Shown here: piece after piece, positions 45,840 through 53,932 of the stretch
How the letters are laid out: each line of letters opens with the position of its first letter
Position numbering within the stretch: the first letter of the stretch is position 1
Origin: Acidimicrobiaceae bacterium
Lineage (GTDB): Bacteria > Actinomycetota > Acidimicrobiia > Acidimicrobiales > UBA8592
Assembly (NCBI GenBank): GCA_024641655.1
Contig: JAHECR010000014.1
Coordinates: 1-64,000 of the forward strand
Reading direction: 5' to 3'
DNA: 64,000 nt
Program-made: the position numbers and the translations under genes
The notes under the pieces: model-generated
The model's input: only the letters and a program-made list of their open reading frames with translations
Databases searched by the model: none
Told to the model about the DNA's origin: nothing

Positions 45840-45857
45840 GCCGGGCGTGTTCCCGGC
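45840..45857. repeat. Perfect 6-base-pair hairpin in the phasin 5' leader
   Basis: GCCGGG and CCCGGC arms surround a six-base loop, 22 bases before the phasin ATG and next to its ribosome site. It may stabilise the mRNA or control access to the ribosome site. Confidence 0.45.
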
Positions 45858-45904
45858 ATGTCACAAGCAATGCTAAGTATGTCAAGCTTGCTGCTCATGT
45901 CAAG
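45858..45904 (-). promoter_or_regulatory. Repeated TTGACAT elements, candidate phasin promoter and operator
   Basis: Read on the minus strand, CTTGACAT occurs at 45897-45904 and 45879-45886 and a spaced form CTTGTGACAT at 45858-45867, at intervals near two helical turns. TTGACA matches a -35 box. A weak TACTTA-like -10 would follow the first at an 18-base gap. The repeats suggest sites for a phasin repressor, perhaps the XRE protein nearby. Confidence 0.5.
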
Positions 45905-45974
45905 CGGCCTTGGTGCTCTTTCAGGGAAAAGGCACATGACATCGGTCACGGAACGGGCGCTACCTGTGGAGGCG

Positions 45975-46682
45975 CTACCTGTGGAGGAAGGTGCGCAGCT
46001 CGTGCGCGACCACCGCCGGGTGGCTCGTCAAGAGCTCGTGACCGACGTCGGGGAGCAGTCGAAGCGTGGCGAGCGGCACCAAGGAGGCCAGCGCCACGCT
46101 GTTGACAGCAGGCACCACGAGGTCGCGGGCCCCGGACAACACCAGTGTGGGTTGGGGCACGCCGGGAAGGGCGGCCCACCGGCTCGACGTGAGGTACGCG
46201 AACGACTGTCCCGCGACGCCCCGCCACGACCAGTGACCCGATCGGGCGAGTTCGTGCCCGTGCACGACCAGCGACAGTGGGTGCCCCGGCACTGCTCCGA
46301 GACCCGCGGAGCCCGACACCATCGCGAGTCGATCGACGAGGCTTCGATGCCGCAGCGCGAGCTCGAGCGCGAGCGACGCGCCCCACGAGTAGCCGACCGC
46401 AGCGACGCGTTCGATCCCCCGGTCGTGCAGTCGCGACGCCACCGCATCGGCAGTGTCGGCCAGCGTCCAACCGATCGGGGTGGTCGGAGCGTCGCCCACC
46501 CCCGGTGGGTCGACGACGAGCGTCGTGAAGTCCTCGAGGCGTGAGCGCACGTCGTGCCACAGCGTCGCGGCGCACCCCAGGCCGCCGAACAGGACGATTG
46601 CGGGGCCTTCGCCGCGCTCGTCGATGCGGACTGCGCCGCCCCGCGCCCGCGTCGAAGGGAGCGGGCTCATGGCGATAGGCAC
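45975..46682 (-). CDS. Alpha/beta-hydrolase fold protein
   Basis: A 235-residue hydrolase. The nucleophile elbow is GYSWGAS (GxSxG) near residue 100; the acid is Asp in LSGARDLVVP and the His in LLPDVGHELL. The oxyanion-type HG segment reads LFGGLGC. No lid domain of note, so esterase, lipase-like or lactonase activity is possible. GTG at 46682 used, but ATG at 46670 is equally likely. It starts a minus-strand run; the peroxiredoxin ends 23 bases upstream of it. Confidence 0.75.
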   Translation of the reverse strand: MPIAMSPLPSTRARGGAVRIDERGEGPAIVLFGGLGCAATLWHDVRSRLEDFTTLVVDPPGVGDAPTTPIGWTLADTADAVASRLHDRGIERVAAVGYSWGASLALELALRHRSLVDRLAMVSGSAGLGAVPGHPLSLVVHGHELARSGHWSWRGVAGQSFAYLTSSRWAALPGVPQPTLVLSGARDLVVPAVNSVALASLVPLATLRLLPDVGHELLTSHPAVVAHELRTFLHR

Positions 46683-46704
46683 GGTCGCAACGCTCGGGTG
46701 ACGA

Positions 46705-47169
46705 TCAGGAGCGCGCCGCGATGTCGGCCAGGACGACCGCTGCGTGTTCGGAGAGGTCGGTTCCGGCGAGGTCGTAGGCAGCCGCGATGTTCCCGTCCGG
46801 GTCGATCAGGTAGCTGATGCGACGCGGGAAATCGGGGTACTGCTCGTCAGGCCCCTTTTGTGCTTCGTACGCTTCGCCGATCGTGTGGTCGGGGTCGCTG
46901 ATCAACAGGTAGGGAAACGCTTGCGCGTCGGCGAACGCCTTCTGGTCGGCGACGCTGTCGAACGACGCGCCGATGATGACGGCGTTGGCCGCCTCGAAGT
47001 CTGGGGCTCGATCACGGAACCCGCCTCCTTCGATCGTTCAACCGGGAGTGGACGCCTTCGGGTACCACCAGAACGCAACCCACTTCCCGGCGAAGTCGTC
47101 GAGTCGTACGGTGTTGCCATCCTGGTCCGGTGCCGAGAACTCGGGTGCCTTCTTACCAAGCTGCAGCAT
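46705..47169 (-). CDS. Bcp/PrxQ-type peroxiredoxin with in-frame TGA at the peroxidatic cysteine, probable selenoprotein
   Basis: Two open blocks are joined in the same frame by one TGA codon at 47038-47040. The first reads MLQLGKKAPEFSAPDQDGNT and ends FWWYPKASTPG; TGA is codon 44; the second starts TIEGGGFRDR and runs to LADIAARS. In thioredoxin-fold Bcp peroxiredoxins this exact place is the peroxidatic Cys in TPGCT; here it would be selenocysteine, TPG-Sec-T. The total of 154 residues fits Bcp. The second Cys of the usual CTKEAC pattern is Gly, so a 1-Sec mechanism using an external thiol is expected. ATG at 47169 lies behind AGGG. It would reduce peroxides. A nonsense mutant or sequencing error (TGC to TGA) is the main alternative. 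Confidence 0.75.
47009..47040 (-). promoter_or_regulatory. SECIS-like hairpin directly after the peroxiredoxin TGA
   Basis: Starting two bases after the TGA, CGATC (47036-47032) pairs with GATCG (47013-47009); inside it GGA (47028-47026) pairs with TCC (47018-47016), leaving a seven-base loop GGCGGGT (47025-47019) whose first bases are G. Bacterial SECIS elements lie in the coding sequence just after UGA, with a small upper stem and a G at the head of the loop; this fits that plan. Support is from pairing only. Confidence 0.55.
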
Positions 47170-47207
47170 GCCCGTACCCTACTGGTTCGTCGGGTCGGGC
47201 GCCCTGC

Positions 47208-48623
47208 TCAACGGGGGAGCCGGTGGTAGTGACGGTCGGCCAGTGCACCCGAGGCGTCTCGGAGCAGCTCGTTGTCACGCTGGATGCCCGCATAGAGAAC
47301 CCGCAGCGCGTCCGCGGTGTCGACCCGGCCGGCGGCGTTGGCGCGCGCGACGGCGCGGCGACCCTCCTCCACGCTGGCCGGACGATCGCCGAGCAGCACC
47401 TCGAGCTCGGCGAGCTCGTCGGCCGCGTACACCGCACCGAGTCGCTGGGCAGAGGCCAGGTATTTGATGACCCGGGCCAGGCCTTTGATGCGCTGGCTCG
47501 CGAACCCGTCGGTGATCCGTGGCGTGATGACATGACGCATCTGACCGAGGACCACGTCGTACAGCGTGTCGAGCTCTGTCGGCGCCGGTGGTTCCGCGAC
47601 GCGGGGGGATTCGAAGTCGAGCCCCATCACATCGGCCAGCGCTTCGGCGCACAGACGTCGATGGAGCTGTCCGAAGATGAGCCCGGCCCCCGGGTCGCCA
47701 CCCTCGCCGGGGCGGTTGCCGCGATCGGCAGCCGACTGCCCGTGGCTCATGACGCGGATCTTGGCCTCGCCCAGCACCCGGTAGTACCGAACCCGGTCGT
47801 AGTCGAGTCGATGCCCCGAGAGCTTCTCGTATTCGGCGAGGCGGGCGTCGAGATCGGTGAACGGCTCCTGCACCGCACGAAGGGTCAGCCACGCGATGTC
47901 GTCCATGGGGTCGCCGAAATGCGCCAACTCCCAATCGACGACGGCGGTCACCCGGCCATCGGCGTACATGAAGTTGCCCGGTCCGGTGTCACCTTGGACC
48001 AGCACGGTCGGCCCGTCGTAGTCGGGCACGTTCGCTCGCAGCCAGGTGAGGGCGAGGGCCACGATCGGGTCCGGTTCGCCGCCACGGAACGCGATGATCG
48101 CCTCCATCTCGTCGATCTGGGCCACGGCGAGATCGGGGACCGAACGGGTCGGGTCGAGGCCGGCCACGCCGGGTACGTCGATGCCGAGCGCAACGGGGTC
48201 GAGGCGGTGGAGCGCCGCGAGGTGGGTGATGAAGTCCTTGGCCGTCGACTCGGCCTCGTCGGGATCGGTGATGTGGGAGAACCAGTTGCGGCCGTAGACG
48301 CGGGTCGCGAGCATCGCCTGGCGTGTCGGGTGCATCGCCAGGAACTGCGCGACCGGCACCGGCGTGTCGCGCAGCGCGCGGTACACCTCGGCCTCGCGGC
48401 GCACGGTCCACGGGTCGCCGACCGCTGCGGGATCGCCCTGATCCCAGCGCAAGAAAAGCGCTCGAGTCGTGCCCACATCGTGCACGTCGACGAACCAGGC
48501 CTCCTTGCGCCCGCCGCCGGCTTGGCGGTCGGCGTAGGTCACCGTCGCACCAGTAACCTCCTCGATCCACGCTCGCATGTCGTCCGGGAGTCGGATCGTG
48601 GTGTCGGCGCTGGGTGCGCTCAT
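47208..48623 (-). CDS. Aminoglycoside phosphotransferase-family kinase-like protein
   Basis: A 471-residue APH-fold protein. The catalytic loop is LVQGDTGPGNFMYADGRVTA (Brenner motif HGD with Gln for His) near residue 227 and the Mg-binding segment is VVDWELAHFGDP near 245. The C-terminal 150 residues form an extra helical domain. These proteins phosphorylate small molecules or act on acyl-CoA pathway partners; the acyl-CoA dehydrogenase-like fusion seen in FadE-type homologues is absent. Antibiotic inactivation should not be assumed. ATG at 48623. Confidence 0.75.
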   Translation of the reverse strand: MSAPSADTTIRLPDDMRAWIEEVTGATVTYADRQAGGGRKEAWFVDVHDVGTTRALFLRWDQGDPAAVGDPWTVRREAEVYRALRDTPVPVAQFLAMHPTRQAMLATRVYGRNWFSHITDPDEAESTAKDFITHLAALHRLDPVALGIDVPGVAGLDPTRSVPDLAVAQIDEMEAIIAFRGGEPDPIVALALTWLRANVPDYDGPTVLVQGDTGPGNFMYADGRVTAVVDWELAHFGDPMDDIAWLTLRAVQEPFTDLDARLAEYEKLSGHRLDYDRVRYYRVLGEAKIRVMSHGQSAADRGNRPGEGGDPGAGLIFGQLHRRLCAEALADVMGLDFESPRVAEPPAPTELDTLYDVVLGQMRHVITPRITDGFASQRIKGLARVIKYLASAQRLGAVYAADELAELEVLLGDRPASVEEGRRAVARANAAGRVDTADALRVLYAGIQRDNELLRDASGALADRHYHRLPR

Positions 48624-48772
48624 GGTTCCCCCTCGGGACGTCAGCAGGTGCCAGGCTTGCGCTCCGCGGGTGCCTCGGAGGCGGCCGCAACCCTAGTCGA
48701 GCCGAGCAATGCCGGTCGGTGGCCGCAGGACTAGCGTGGCGATCACGAAGCAGGTCGTGGCGGAGGTGACGC

Positions 48773-49192
48773 GTGGAACCAGACCGAGCCGAGCAACTGA
48801 GCGTCGAGGACGAGCTCGCGATCGAGCGGGTGATCGCGCTCTACACCCATGTGGTCGACGGCCGCCTGTGGGATCGACTCAGCGAGGTCTTCACCGCTGA
48901 CGCGGTCTTCGACGCCTCCAGCCATGGTGCGACCCCCGCGGTCGGTGTCGCCAAGATCCGCGGAAGGTGGGAACGCACGCCACCGCAAAGACACCACTTC
49001 AGCGTCGACACCGTCGCTCGCGCCGACGGACCCGGCGGCGCGATCGTGCACACCAAGTCGTTGAGCTTGCTCTTCGACGGGTCGGTCAGCGCCGGGGTCT
49101 ACCGTGACCGCTTCGTGCGCACCGACGCAGGTTGGCGCATCGCTGTGCGTGAGGCGCTCACCGGTGATGCCGCTCCGACGATGGAGCCCTGA
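48773..49192 (+). CDS. SnoaL-like nuclear-transport-factor-2 fold protein
   Basis: A 139-residue cone-shaped fold (QLSVEDELAIERVIALYTHVVDG, then FTADAVFDASSHG, RHHFSVDTVARADG and DGWRIAVREALT-like ending). SnoaL-type members are isomerases, cyclases, hydratases or ring hydroxylase partners. GTG at 48773 behind GGAGGTGAC. Divergent from the phosphotransferase-like gene. Confidence 0.75.
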   Translation: MEPDRAEQLSVEDELAIERVIALYTHVVDGRLWDRLSEVFTADAVFDASSHGATPAVGVAKIRGRWERTPPQRHHFSVDTVARADGPGGAIVHTKSLSLLFDGSVSAGVYRDRFVRTDAGWRIAVREALTGDAAPTMEP

Positions 49193-49288
49193 AGACGGCG
49201 AGGGTGTCGCTGGCCTCGGGAGGCGCCGCTGCTGGCACCAGTAGTAGGATCCGACCGCACCCGGGGGATCACATCAGGAGGAACCATC

Positions 49289-49411
49289 ATGGCCGACGCC
49301 GGGCGTCCCGCACCGCCCGACCTGCGCGAGGTGAGTCGGGATGGCGACGGTGAGAATCAAGTCCGGGAGCGAACACACCAGGCCAGTGTGCGTCGATACC
49401 GGCGGGAATAG
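49289..49411 (+). CDS. Possible 40-residue basic small protein
   Basis: ATG at 49289 follows AGGAGG eight bases upstream and the frame runs to TAG at 49411. It starts MADAGRPAPPDLREV and ends in an Arg-rich tail RRYRRE. The ribosome site is excellent, but the protein is unrecognised and the codons look ordinary; it could be the truncated start of a lost gene. Confidence 0.35.
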   Translation: MADAGRPAPPDLREVSRDGDGENQVRERTHQASVRRYRRE

Positions 49412-49468
49412 TCCATCGAACCGTTCGCTCGGCGAACCTCCACCTTCACACCACCAAGAGAGGACCCC

Positions 49469-50218
49469 ATGCAGGTCAACGGCTTCCATCTCGCCTTCTT
49501 GGACATTCCCAAGGAGCTCACGCAGGAGTACAACCGTTGGTACGACCTCGACCACCTGCCCGAGCACGTCGCGAAGGACGACGTGCTCATGGGCCGTCGG
49601 TACGTCGCCCCGATCCATCTCCACGACCTCCCGCTGAACGTCGAGTCACCCTTCGCCGGTGGTCACGCGCCCTACCTCACCATCTACTCTTTCGGCGGCC
49701 CGCTCGACATGGAGAGCGACGAAGCCCGCCAAGGCTGGCGGACGCTCGACAACGGCATCGTCCGTCAGGGGCGGTACTGGCAGGCCGGCCGTGGCGTCGG
49801 CGGCGGTCGCTTCCGACTGGCAAAGGGAACCGCACGACCTGATTGTCACGTCCAGGAGCGAGCCGTCCCGTACCTCCACCACAAAGGGCTGATCGTCGCC
49901 CTGGGCAAGGCGCCCACTCCTGAGCAGCGCGACGGCGCGATCGCCTGGTGGGACGACACCCATCTGCCCGACCTCTTCGCCGTCCCGGGCGTCCTGGCCG
50001 CCCTGCGCGGTGACCCCGTCGACACCTCCGACGACCGCCTCGTCCACGTCATCTTGTGCGACCGTCCGCCGCTGGAGGTGATGGGCAACATCGGCGATGC
50101 GCTGCGCTACGCGGAGGCAGTCGGTCGCTACCCGGCCCACAAGGGGGCATACGAATCGCTCGCGTTCTTGCCCTATGACACGATCGTGCCGCTCGAGTAC
50201 GACTTCGAGATTCCCTAG
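49469..50218 (+). CDS. Dimeric alpha/beta barrel (EthD/DUF-type) tandem protein
   Basis: A 249-residue protein made of two ferredoxin-like halves: EYNRWYDLDHLPEHV near residue 20 and AIAWWDDTHLPDLFAVPG near 160. The repeated W-D-x-x-HLP-D/E pattern is typical of EthD and related barrels in catabolic clusters. ATG at 49469 behind AGAGGACCCC. Followed on the same strand by an F420-type oxidoreductase. Function unknown. Confidence 0.65.
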   Translation: MQVNGFHLAFLDIPKELTQEYNRWYDLDHLPEHVAKDDVLMGRRYVAPIHLHDLPLNVESPFAGGHAPYLTIYSFGGPLDMESDEARQGWRTLDNGIVRQGRYWQAGRGVGGGRFRLAKGTARPDCHVQERAVPYLHHKGLIVALGKAPTPEQRDGAIAWWDDTHLPDLFAVPGVLAALRGDPVDTSDDRLVHVILCDRPPLEVMGNIGDALRYAEAVGRYPAHKGAYESLAFLPYDTIVPLEYDFEIP

Positions 50219-50285
50219 CGCCCGCTTCCGGCGCGAGCCTCGAACGTCGACTCGGAACCCGTCGAACACAGACTGAGGACCAACG

Positions 50286-51173
50286 TTGCAGTTCATCTAC
50301 CAGTACCCAGACACCCACGGGACCGACAGCGACATGCTCGACTGCGGCGACCCCGCCGACGTGGCTGTTGCCGCCGAGAAGGCCGGATTCGGTGGGTTCG
50401 CATTCACCGAGCACCCGGCTCCGGGAGTCACCTGGCTCGAGGCCGGCGGGCACCAGTCGCTCGATCCGCTCGTCGCGCTTGCGCACGTTGCCGCGGTCAC
50501 GACCCGGATCCGGCTGCTGACCTACCTGACCGTTGTGCCCTACCGCAACCCCATGCTGCTCGCGAAGGCTGCCGCCACCGTCGACAAGCTCTCGAAGGGT
50601 CGCCTGATCCTGGGCGTCGGTACCGGTTACCTGAAGGGCGAATTCCGCGCCCTGGGTGTCGATTTCGACGAGCGCAACGCGCTGTTCGACGAGGCACTCG
50701 ATGTGCTGCCACTGCACTGGTCCGGCGAACCGTTCAGCTACCAGGGACGGCACTTCTCGGCCCGGGACAACATCGGTCGTCCCACGCCGGTGCAGAACCC
50801 CATTCCCATCTGGATCGGCGGGAACGCGGCGGTGACACGCCGCCGCGTCGCCGAGCGAGCGCAGGGCTGGATGCCTCTCGGCGGGACAGGTGCGCTGTTG
50901 ACCACGACTCGCACTCCGGCGGTCGCGGCCACCCTCGAGGATCTCGGGGTCCATATCGCCGAGGTCAAGGCAATGGCCGGCGAACGCGCCGATGCGCTCG
51001 ACTTCGCGCTCGCCTTGCACGTGAACGACCCGACCGCCGACATCGAGCAGACCCGTGACCGGATCGGGCACATGGCCGATGTCGGACTCACGTGGGTGAT
51101 CATGCCGCCGCCCAAGCTGCCCCCGACGCAGACCCTCGAATGGATCGAGGCCACCGGCGAGCTCTACGTCTGA
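50286..51173 (+). CDS. LLM-class F420-dependent (luciferase-like) oxidoreductase
   Basis: A 295-residue barrel: GGFAFTEHPAPG near residue 36, RIRLLTYLTVVPYRNPMLLAK near 80, GRLILGVGTGYLKGEFRALG near 110 and IPIWIGGNAAVTRRRVAER near 175. Family enzymes take F420H2 or FMNH2. TTG at 50286 is preceded by GAGGACC. Probably in one unit with the barrel protein 67 bases upstream. Confidence 0.8.
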   Translation: MQFIYQYPDTHGTDSDMLDCGDPADVAVAAEKAGFGGFAFTEHPAPGVTWLEAGGHQSLDPLVALAHVAAVTTRIRLLTYLTVVPYRNPMLLAKAAATVDKLSKGRLILGVGTGYLKGEFRALGVDFDERNALFDEALDVLPLHWSGEPFSYQGRHFSARDNIGRPTPVQNPIPIWIGGNAAVTRRRVAERAQGWMPLGGTGALLTTTRTPAVAATLEDLGVHIAEVKAMAGERADALDFALALHVNDPTADIEQTRDRIGHMADVGLTWVIMPPPKLPPTQTLEWIEATGELYV

Positions 51174-51200
51174 GCCCAGCTGTTGGTCTCGTTCGGGCGG

Positions 51201-52112
51201 TCAGATGCCGTAGGCGAGGGCCAGGCCCGGTCGGTGCCAGGTCGCTCGAACCAGTCGCCCGGTCAGCGAGCACGTGATGAAGGCGGTGGTGAGATCCTCG
51301 CCACCGAAACAGATGTTGGTCACGGCCCCGTCACGGAGTGACTCGGGAAGGGTGTGGAGGGTCCACGTCCCGTCCTCGGCGATCTCGCTCACCCCGGCGT
51401 CGACGAGCGTCCCGACGCACACTGCTCCAGCGGAGTCGATCGCGAGCGAGTCGAGCTCGTGATTGCCCGGGAGGCCCGCGAGGAGCGCGAATTCGTCGAC
51501 GGCACCGTTGAACACAAGCGCCCGGATCGTGTACCCGGGCGTGGCGACGATCTCGCCCGGAGCGCTGATGTGGCGGCGCTGGACCTGACGAGTGTGGGTC
51601 TCGGCCCAGTAGAGAACCTTGCCGTCGGGTGACAGTCCCACCCCGTTCGGGAACGGGCAGCGTCGCACGACCCTTTGAATCGACGACCCGTCGGGCGCGG
51701 CATGGAAGATCCCGCCGTTGTGGAGGAAGTCCGTGAAGTAGAAGTGCCCGGTGTCATCGAACACGAGGTCGTTGGGTGCCTGCAGCGCAACGCCGTCGCA
51801 CTCGGCATAGATCGTCTCGAAGGCCCCGGTCGTCGGGTCGACGCGTTGTATGCGGCCACCGGTGTACTCGCCGGCGTCGATGCCGCCGTTGTTGCACACG
51901 TAGATCGCGCCGTCGGGCCCCACCGCCGCGCCGTTGGGGCCACCACCGAGCGCGGCGACCGTTTCGACGGACCCGTCCGGGTCGATTCGCGTGAGGCGAC
52001 CGCCGGTCATCTCGACGACGATGACCGAGCCGTCGCTCATGGCCACCGGCCCTTCGGGGAATTCGAGACCCTCGGCCACGACCTCGACCTCGGTCAGCTC
52101 TTTCAGCTCCAT
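51201..52112 (-). CDS. SMP-30/gluconolactonase-family beta-propeller
   Basis: A 303-residue six-bladed propeller. Metal-site residues appear as Glu in LEFPEGPVAM near residue 18, Asn in CNNGGID and QAPNDLVFD near 120, and Asp in NHELDSLAIDSAG. Such proteins hydrolyse lactones or sugar acids. ATG at 52112 has GGAGGAA upstream. Convergent with the F420-type enzyme. Confidence 0.8.
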   Translation of the reverse strand: MELKELTEVEVVAEGLEFPEGPVAMSDGSVIVVEMTGGRLTRIDPDGSVETVAALGGGPNGAAVGPDGAIYVCNNGGIDAGEYTGGRIQRVDPTTGAFETIYAECDGVALQAPNDLVFDDTGHFYFTDFLHNGGIFHAAPDGSSIQRVVRRCPFPNGVGLSPDGKVLYWAETHTRQVQRRHISAPGEIVATPGYTIRALVFNGAVDEFALLAGLPGNHELDSLAIDSAGAVCVGTLVDAGVSEIAEDGTWTLHTLPESLRDGAVTNICFGGEDLTTAFITCSLTGRLVRATWHRPGLALAYGI

Positions 52113-52308
52113 GCATTTCCTCCACGTGCATCTGCCGGCCCGTGGGCCCGACCCGTCGTTGCGGGCCGAATCTAGTGCCCTCCGACCCGCACCCTCGAGA
52201 ACTCGCCGATGAGCCTTGGTGCCCGGCATCAACCATCTGCGGCGCGGGCTCGGCTGAGTATCGGCCGCGCCGGTAGGGTTCCGCGGCAGACCGAACGAAG
52301 GAGTCGCT

Positions 52309-53448
52309 GTGCCCGGACTGTTGCCCGATGTCGATCCCGATGGACTGCTCGAGTATTCGGTGGTGTACACCGATCGAGCGGTCAACCACATGTCGCAGTC
52401 GTTCCGGACCGTGATGACCGACATCTCGGCCACGTTGCGATCGGTGTACAACGCCTCAGCCGTTGCCATCGTGCCCGGGAGCGGCACCTTCGGCATGGAA
52501 GCCGTCGCGCGGCAGTTCGTGACGGGGAGGCACGCCGTGGTGATCCGCAACGGCTGGTTCAGCTATCGCTGGACCCAGATCTTCGACACGGGCTCGATCC
52601 CGGAGTCACACACGGCGTGCATGGCCCGTCCGGTTGCCGACTCCCCCCGGGCTCCCTTTGCTCCGCCCCCCATCGACGAGGTCGTGGCCACGATTCACGA
52701 GCAACGGCCTGCGGTCGTATGCGCGCCACATGTCGAGACCTCCTCGGGGATGATCCTCCCCGACGGCTACCTCCGGGGGGTCGGCCAGGCTGCCCGGGAC
52801 GTCGATGCGTTGTTCGTGCTCGACTGCATCGCTTCGGGAACCGTCTGGGTCGACATGGTGGACTGCGATGTCGATGTGCTCATCAGCGCGCCCCAGAAGG
52901 GCTGGAGCGGTCCACCCTGTGGCGCGCTCGTGATGCTCGGCCCCCGCGCCGAGGAACGTCTCGCCCGCACGACGAGCACGAGCTTCGCGTGTGATCTGAG
53001 GAAGTGGCGCGACATCATGGCTGCCTACGAAGGCGGGTCCCACGCGTACCACGCGACTCTGCCCACCGACGCGCTGCGCACGTTCCGTGACGTCATGGAC
53101 GAGACCGTGGCGTTCGGCCTCGCCGAAGTGAAGGCTGCGCAACAGGAGCTCGGCGCCCGGGTCCGCACGTTGCTCGCTGGGCATGGTTACCCCAGTGTTG
53201 CCGCAGCCGGGTTCGGCGCCCCGGGGGTCGTGGTCTCCTACACCGACGATCCGGCCATCAAGAATGGCGGCCGCTTCGGTGCGCTCGGGTTGCAGGTTGC
53301 AGGTGGCGTGCCGCTGCAGATCGGTGAACCTGCGGACTTCTCCACCTTCCGCATCGGGCTGTTCGGTCTCGACAAGCTCGGCGACATCGATCGGACCGTG
53401 GCCACGCTCGCCGGGGCCCTCGACGCGATCGACGCCAGCGGGGAATGA
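52309..53448 (+). CDS. Class V aminotransferase (serine-glyoxylate aminotransferase-like)
   Basis: A 379-residue PLP enzyme. The PLP lysine is in SAPQKGWSGPP near residue 201; the aspartate in VLDCIASG near 178 and His in HVETSSGM near 147 fit the cofactor pocket; GSGTFGMEAVAR near 60 is the phosphate cradle. Members act on serine, alanine, glyoxylate or 2-aminoethylphosphonate. GTG at 52309 behind GAAGGAG. Confidence 0.8.
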   Translation: MPGLLPDVDPDGLLEYSVVYTDRAVNHMSQSFRTVMTDISATLRSVYNASAVAIVPGSGTFGMEAVARQFVTGRHAVVIRNGWFSYRWTQIFDTGSIPESHTACMARPVADSPRAPFAPPPIDEVVATIHEQRPAVVCAPHVETSSGMILPDGYLRGVGQAARDVDALFVLDCIASGTVWVDMVDCDVDVLISAPQKGWSGPPCGALVMLGPRAEERLARTTSTSFACDLRKWRDIMAAYEGGSHAYHATLPTDALRTFRDVMDETVAFGLAEVKAAQQELGARVRTLLAGHGYPSVAAAGFGAPGVVVSYTDDPAIKNGGRFGALGLQVAGGVPLQIGEPADFSTFRIGLFGLDKLGDIDRTVATLAGALDAIDASGE

Positions 53449-53451
53449 CCG

Positions 53452-53928
53452 TCAGGCGAGGCCGAGGATCTCGAGGACGGCGGCGACCCGACGGCCGTGG
53501 AGGCTCTCCTCTCGACCGTTGAGGCGCAAGAGTCGCTGAACCTCTGGGTCGTCTTCGTTGTCAGCCCACTTCTGGTAGCCCTCGTCGCCGCTGGCTTCAC
53601 CGGCGATGAGCACCCGGAAGAAGTCGGCGTCGAGCACCTCTGGAGCGCGTGCGGGTTTGGGGGTGCGCATCGCGTCGGTCGGCTCGAAGGGCTCCCCGAG
53701 CTTGTGCGCGATTGCGCGCGCGAGCCGGCGTGCGTGTCCGGCCTCCTCCACCGCGTTCCGGAGCAGGAGCTGGGTGGCCCGCGGGTCGTCGACTGCGTCG
53801 GCGATCGCTGCGTAGAAGCCCTCGCCGCCGAGTTCGATGGTGTACAGGCTGCACATTGCGTCGACGGTCAGAGCGTCGAGAGCGCTGATCTGGCCGAACG
53901 TGTAGGTCGAGGTGGGGGAGTAGGTCAT
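53452..53928 (-). CDS. Ferritin-like (rubrerythrin-fold) protein
   Basis: A 158-residue four-helix bundle with carboxylate and His ligands: Glu in YTIELGGEGFY near residue 32, EEAGHARR near 62, and EASGDEGYQ and EESLHGRR near 145. The spacing matches a diiron site of ferritin-like superfamily proteins. Role in iron handling or oxidative stress is possible but unproven. It is four bases downstream of the nitroreductase gene, so probably co-transcribed. Converges with the aminotransferase. Confidence 0.7.
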   Translation of the reverse strand: MTYSPTSTYTFGQISALDALTVDAMCSLYTIELGGEGFYAAIADAVDDPRATQLLLRNAVEEAGHARRLARAIAHKLGEPFEPTDAMRTPKPARAPEVLDADFFRVLIAGEASGDEGYQKWADNEDDPEVQRLLRLNGREESLHGRRVAAVLEILGLA

Positions 53929-53932
53929 GGAG

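Noticed and set aside
46705-47169. Simple pseudogene caused by a nonsense mutation in the peroxiredoxin
   Set aside because: Not fully excluded, but the stop is exactly at the catalytic residue, the rest of the frame is intact, and a SECIS-like hairpin follows; selenocysteine explains all three.
47208-48623. Antibiotic-resistance aminoglycoside kinase
   Set aside because: The fold is APH-like, but the catalytic HGD is QGD and these long environmental relatives generally have other roles.
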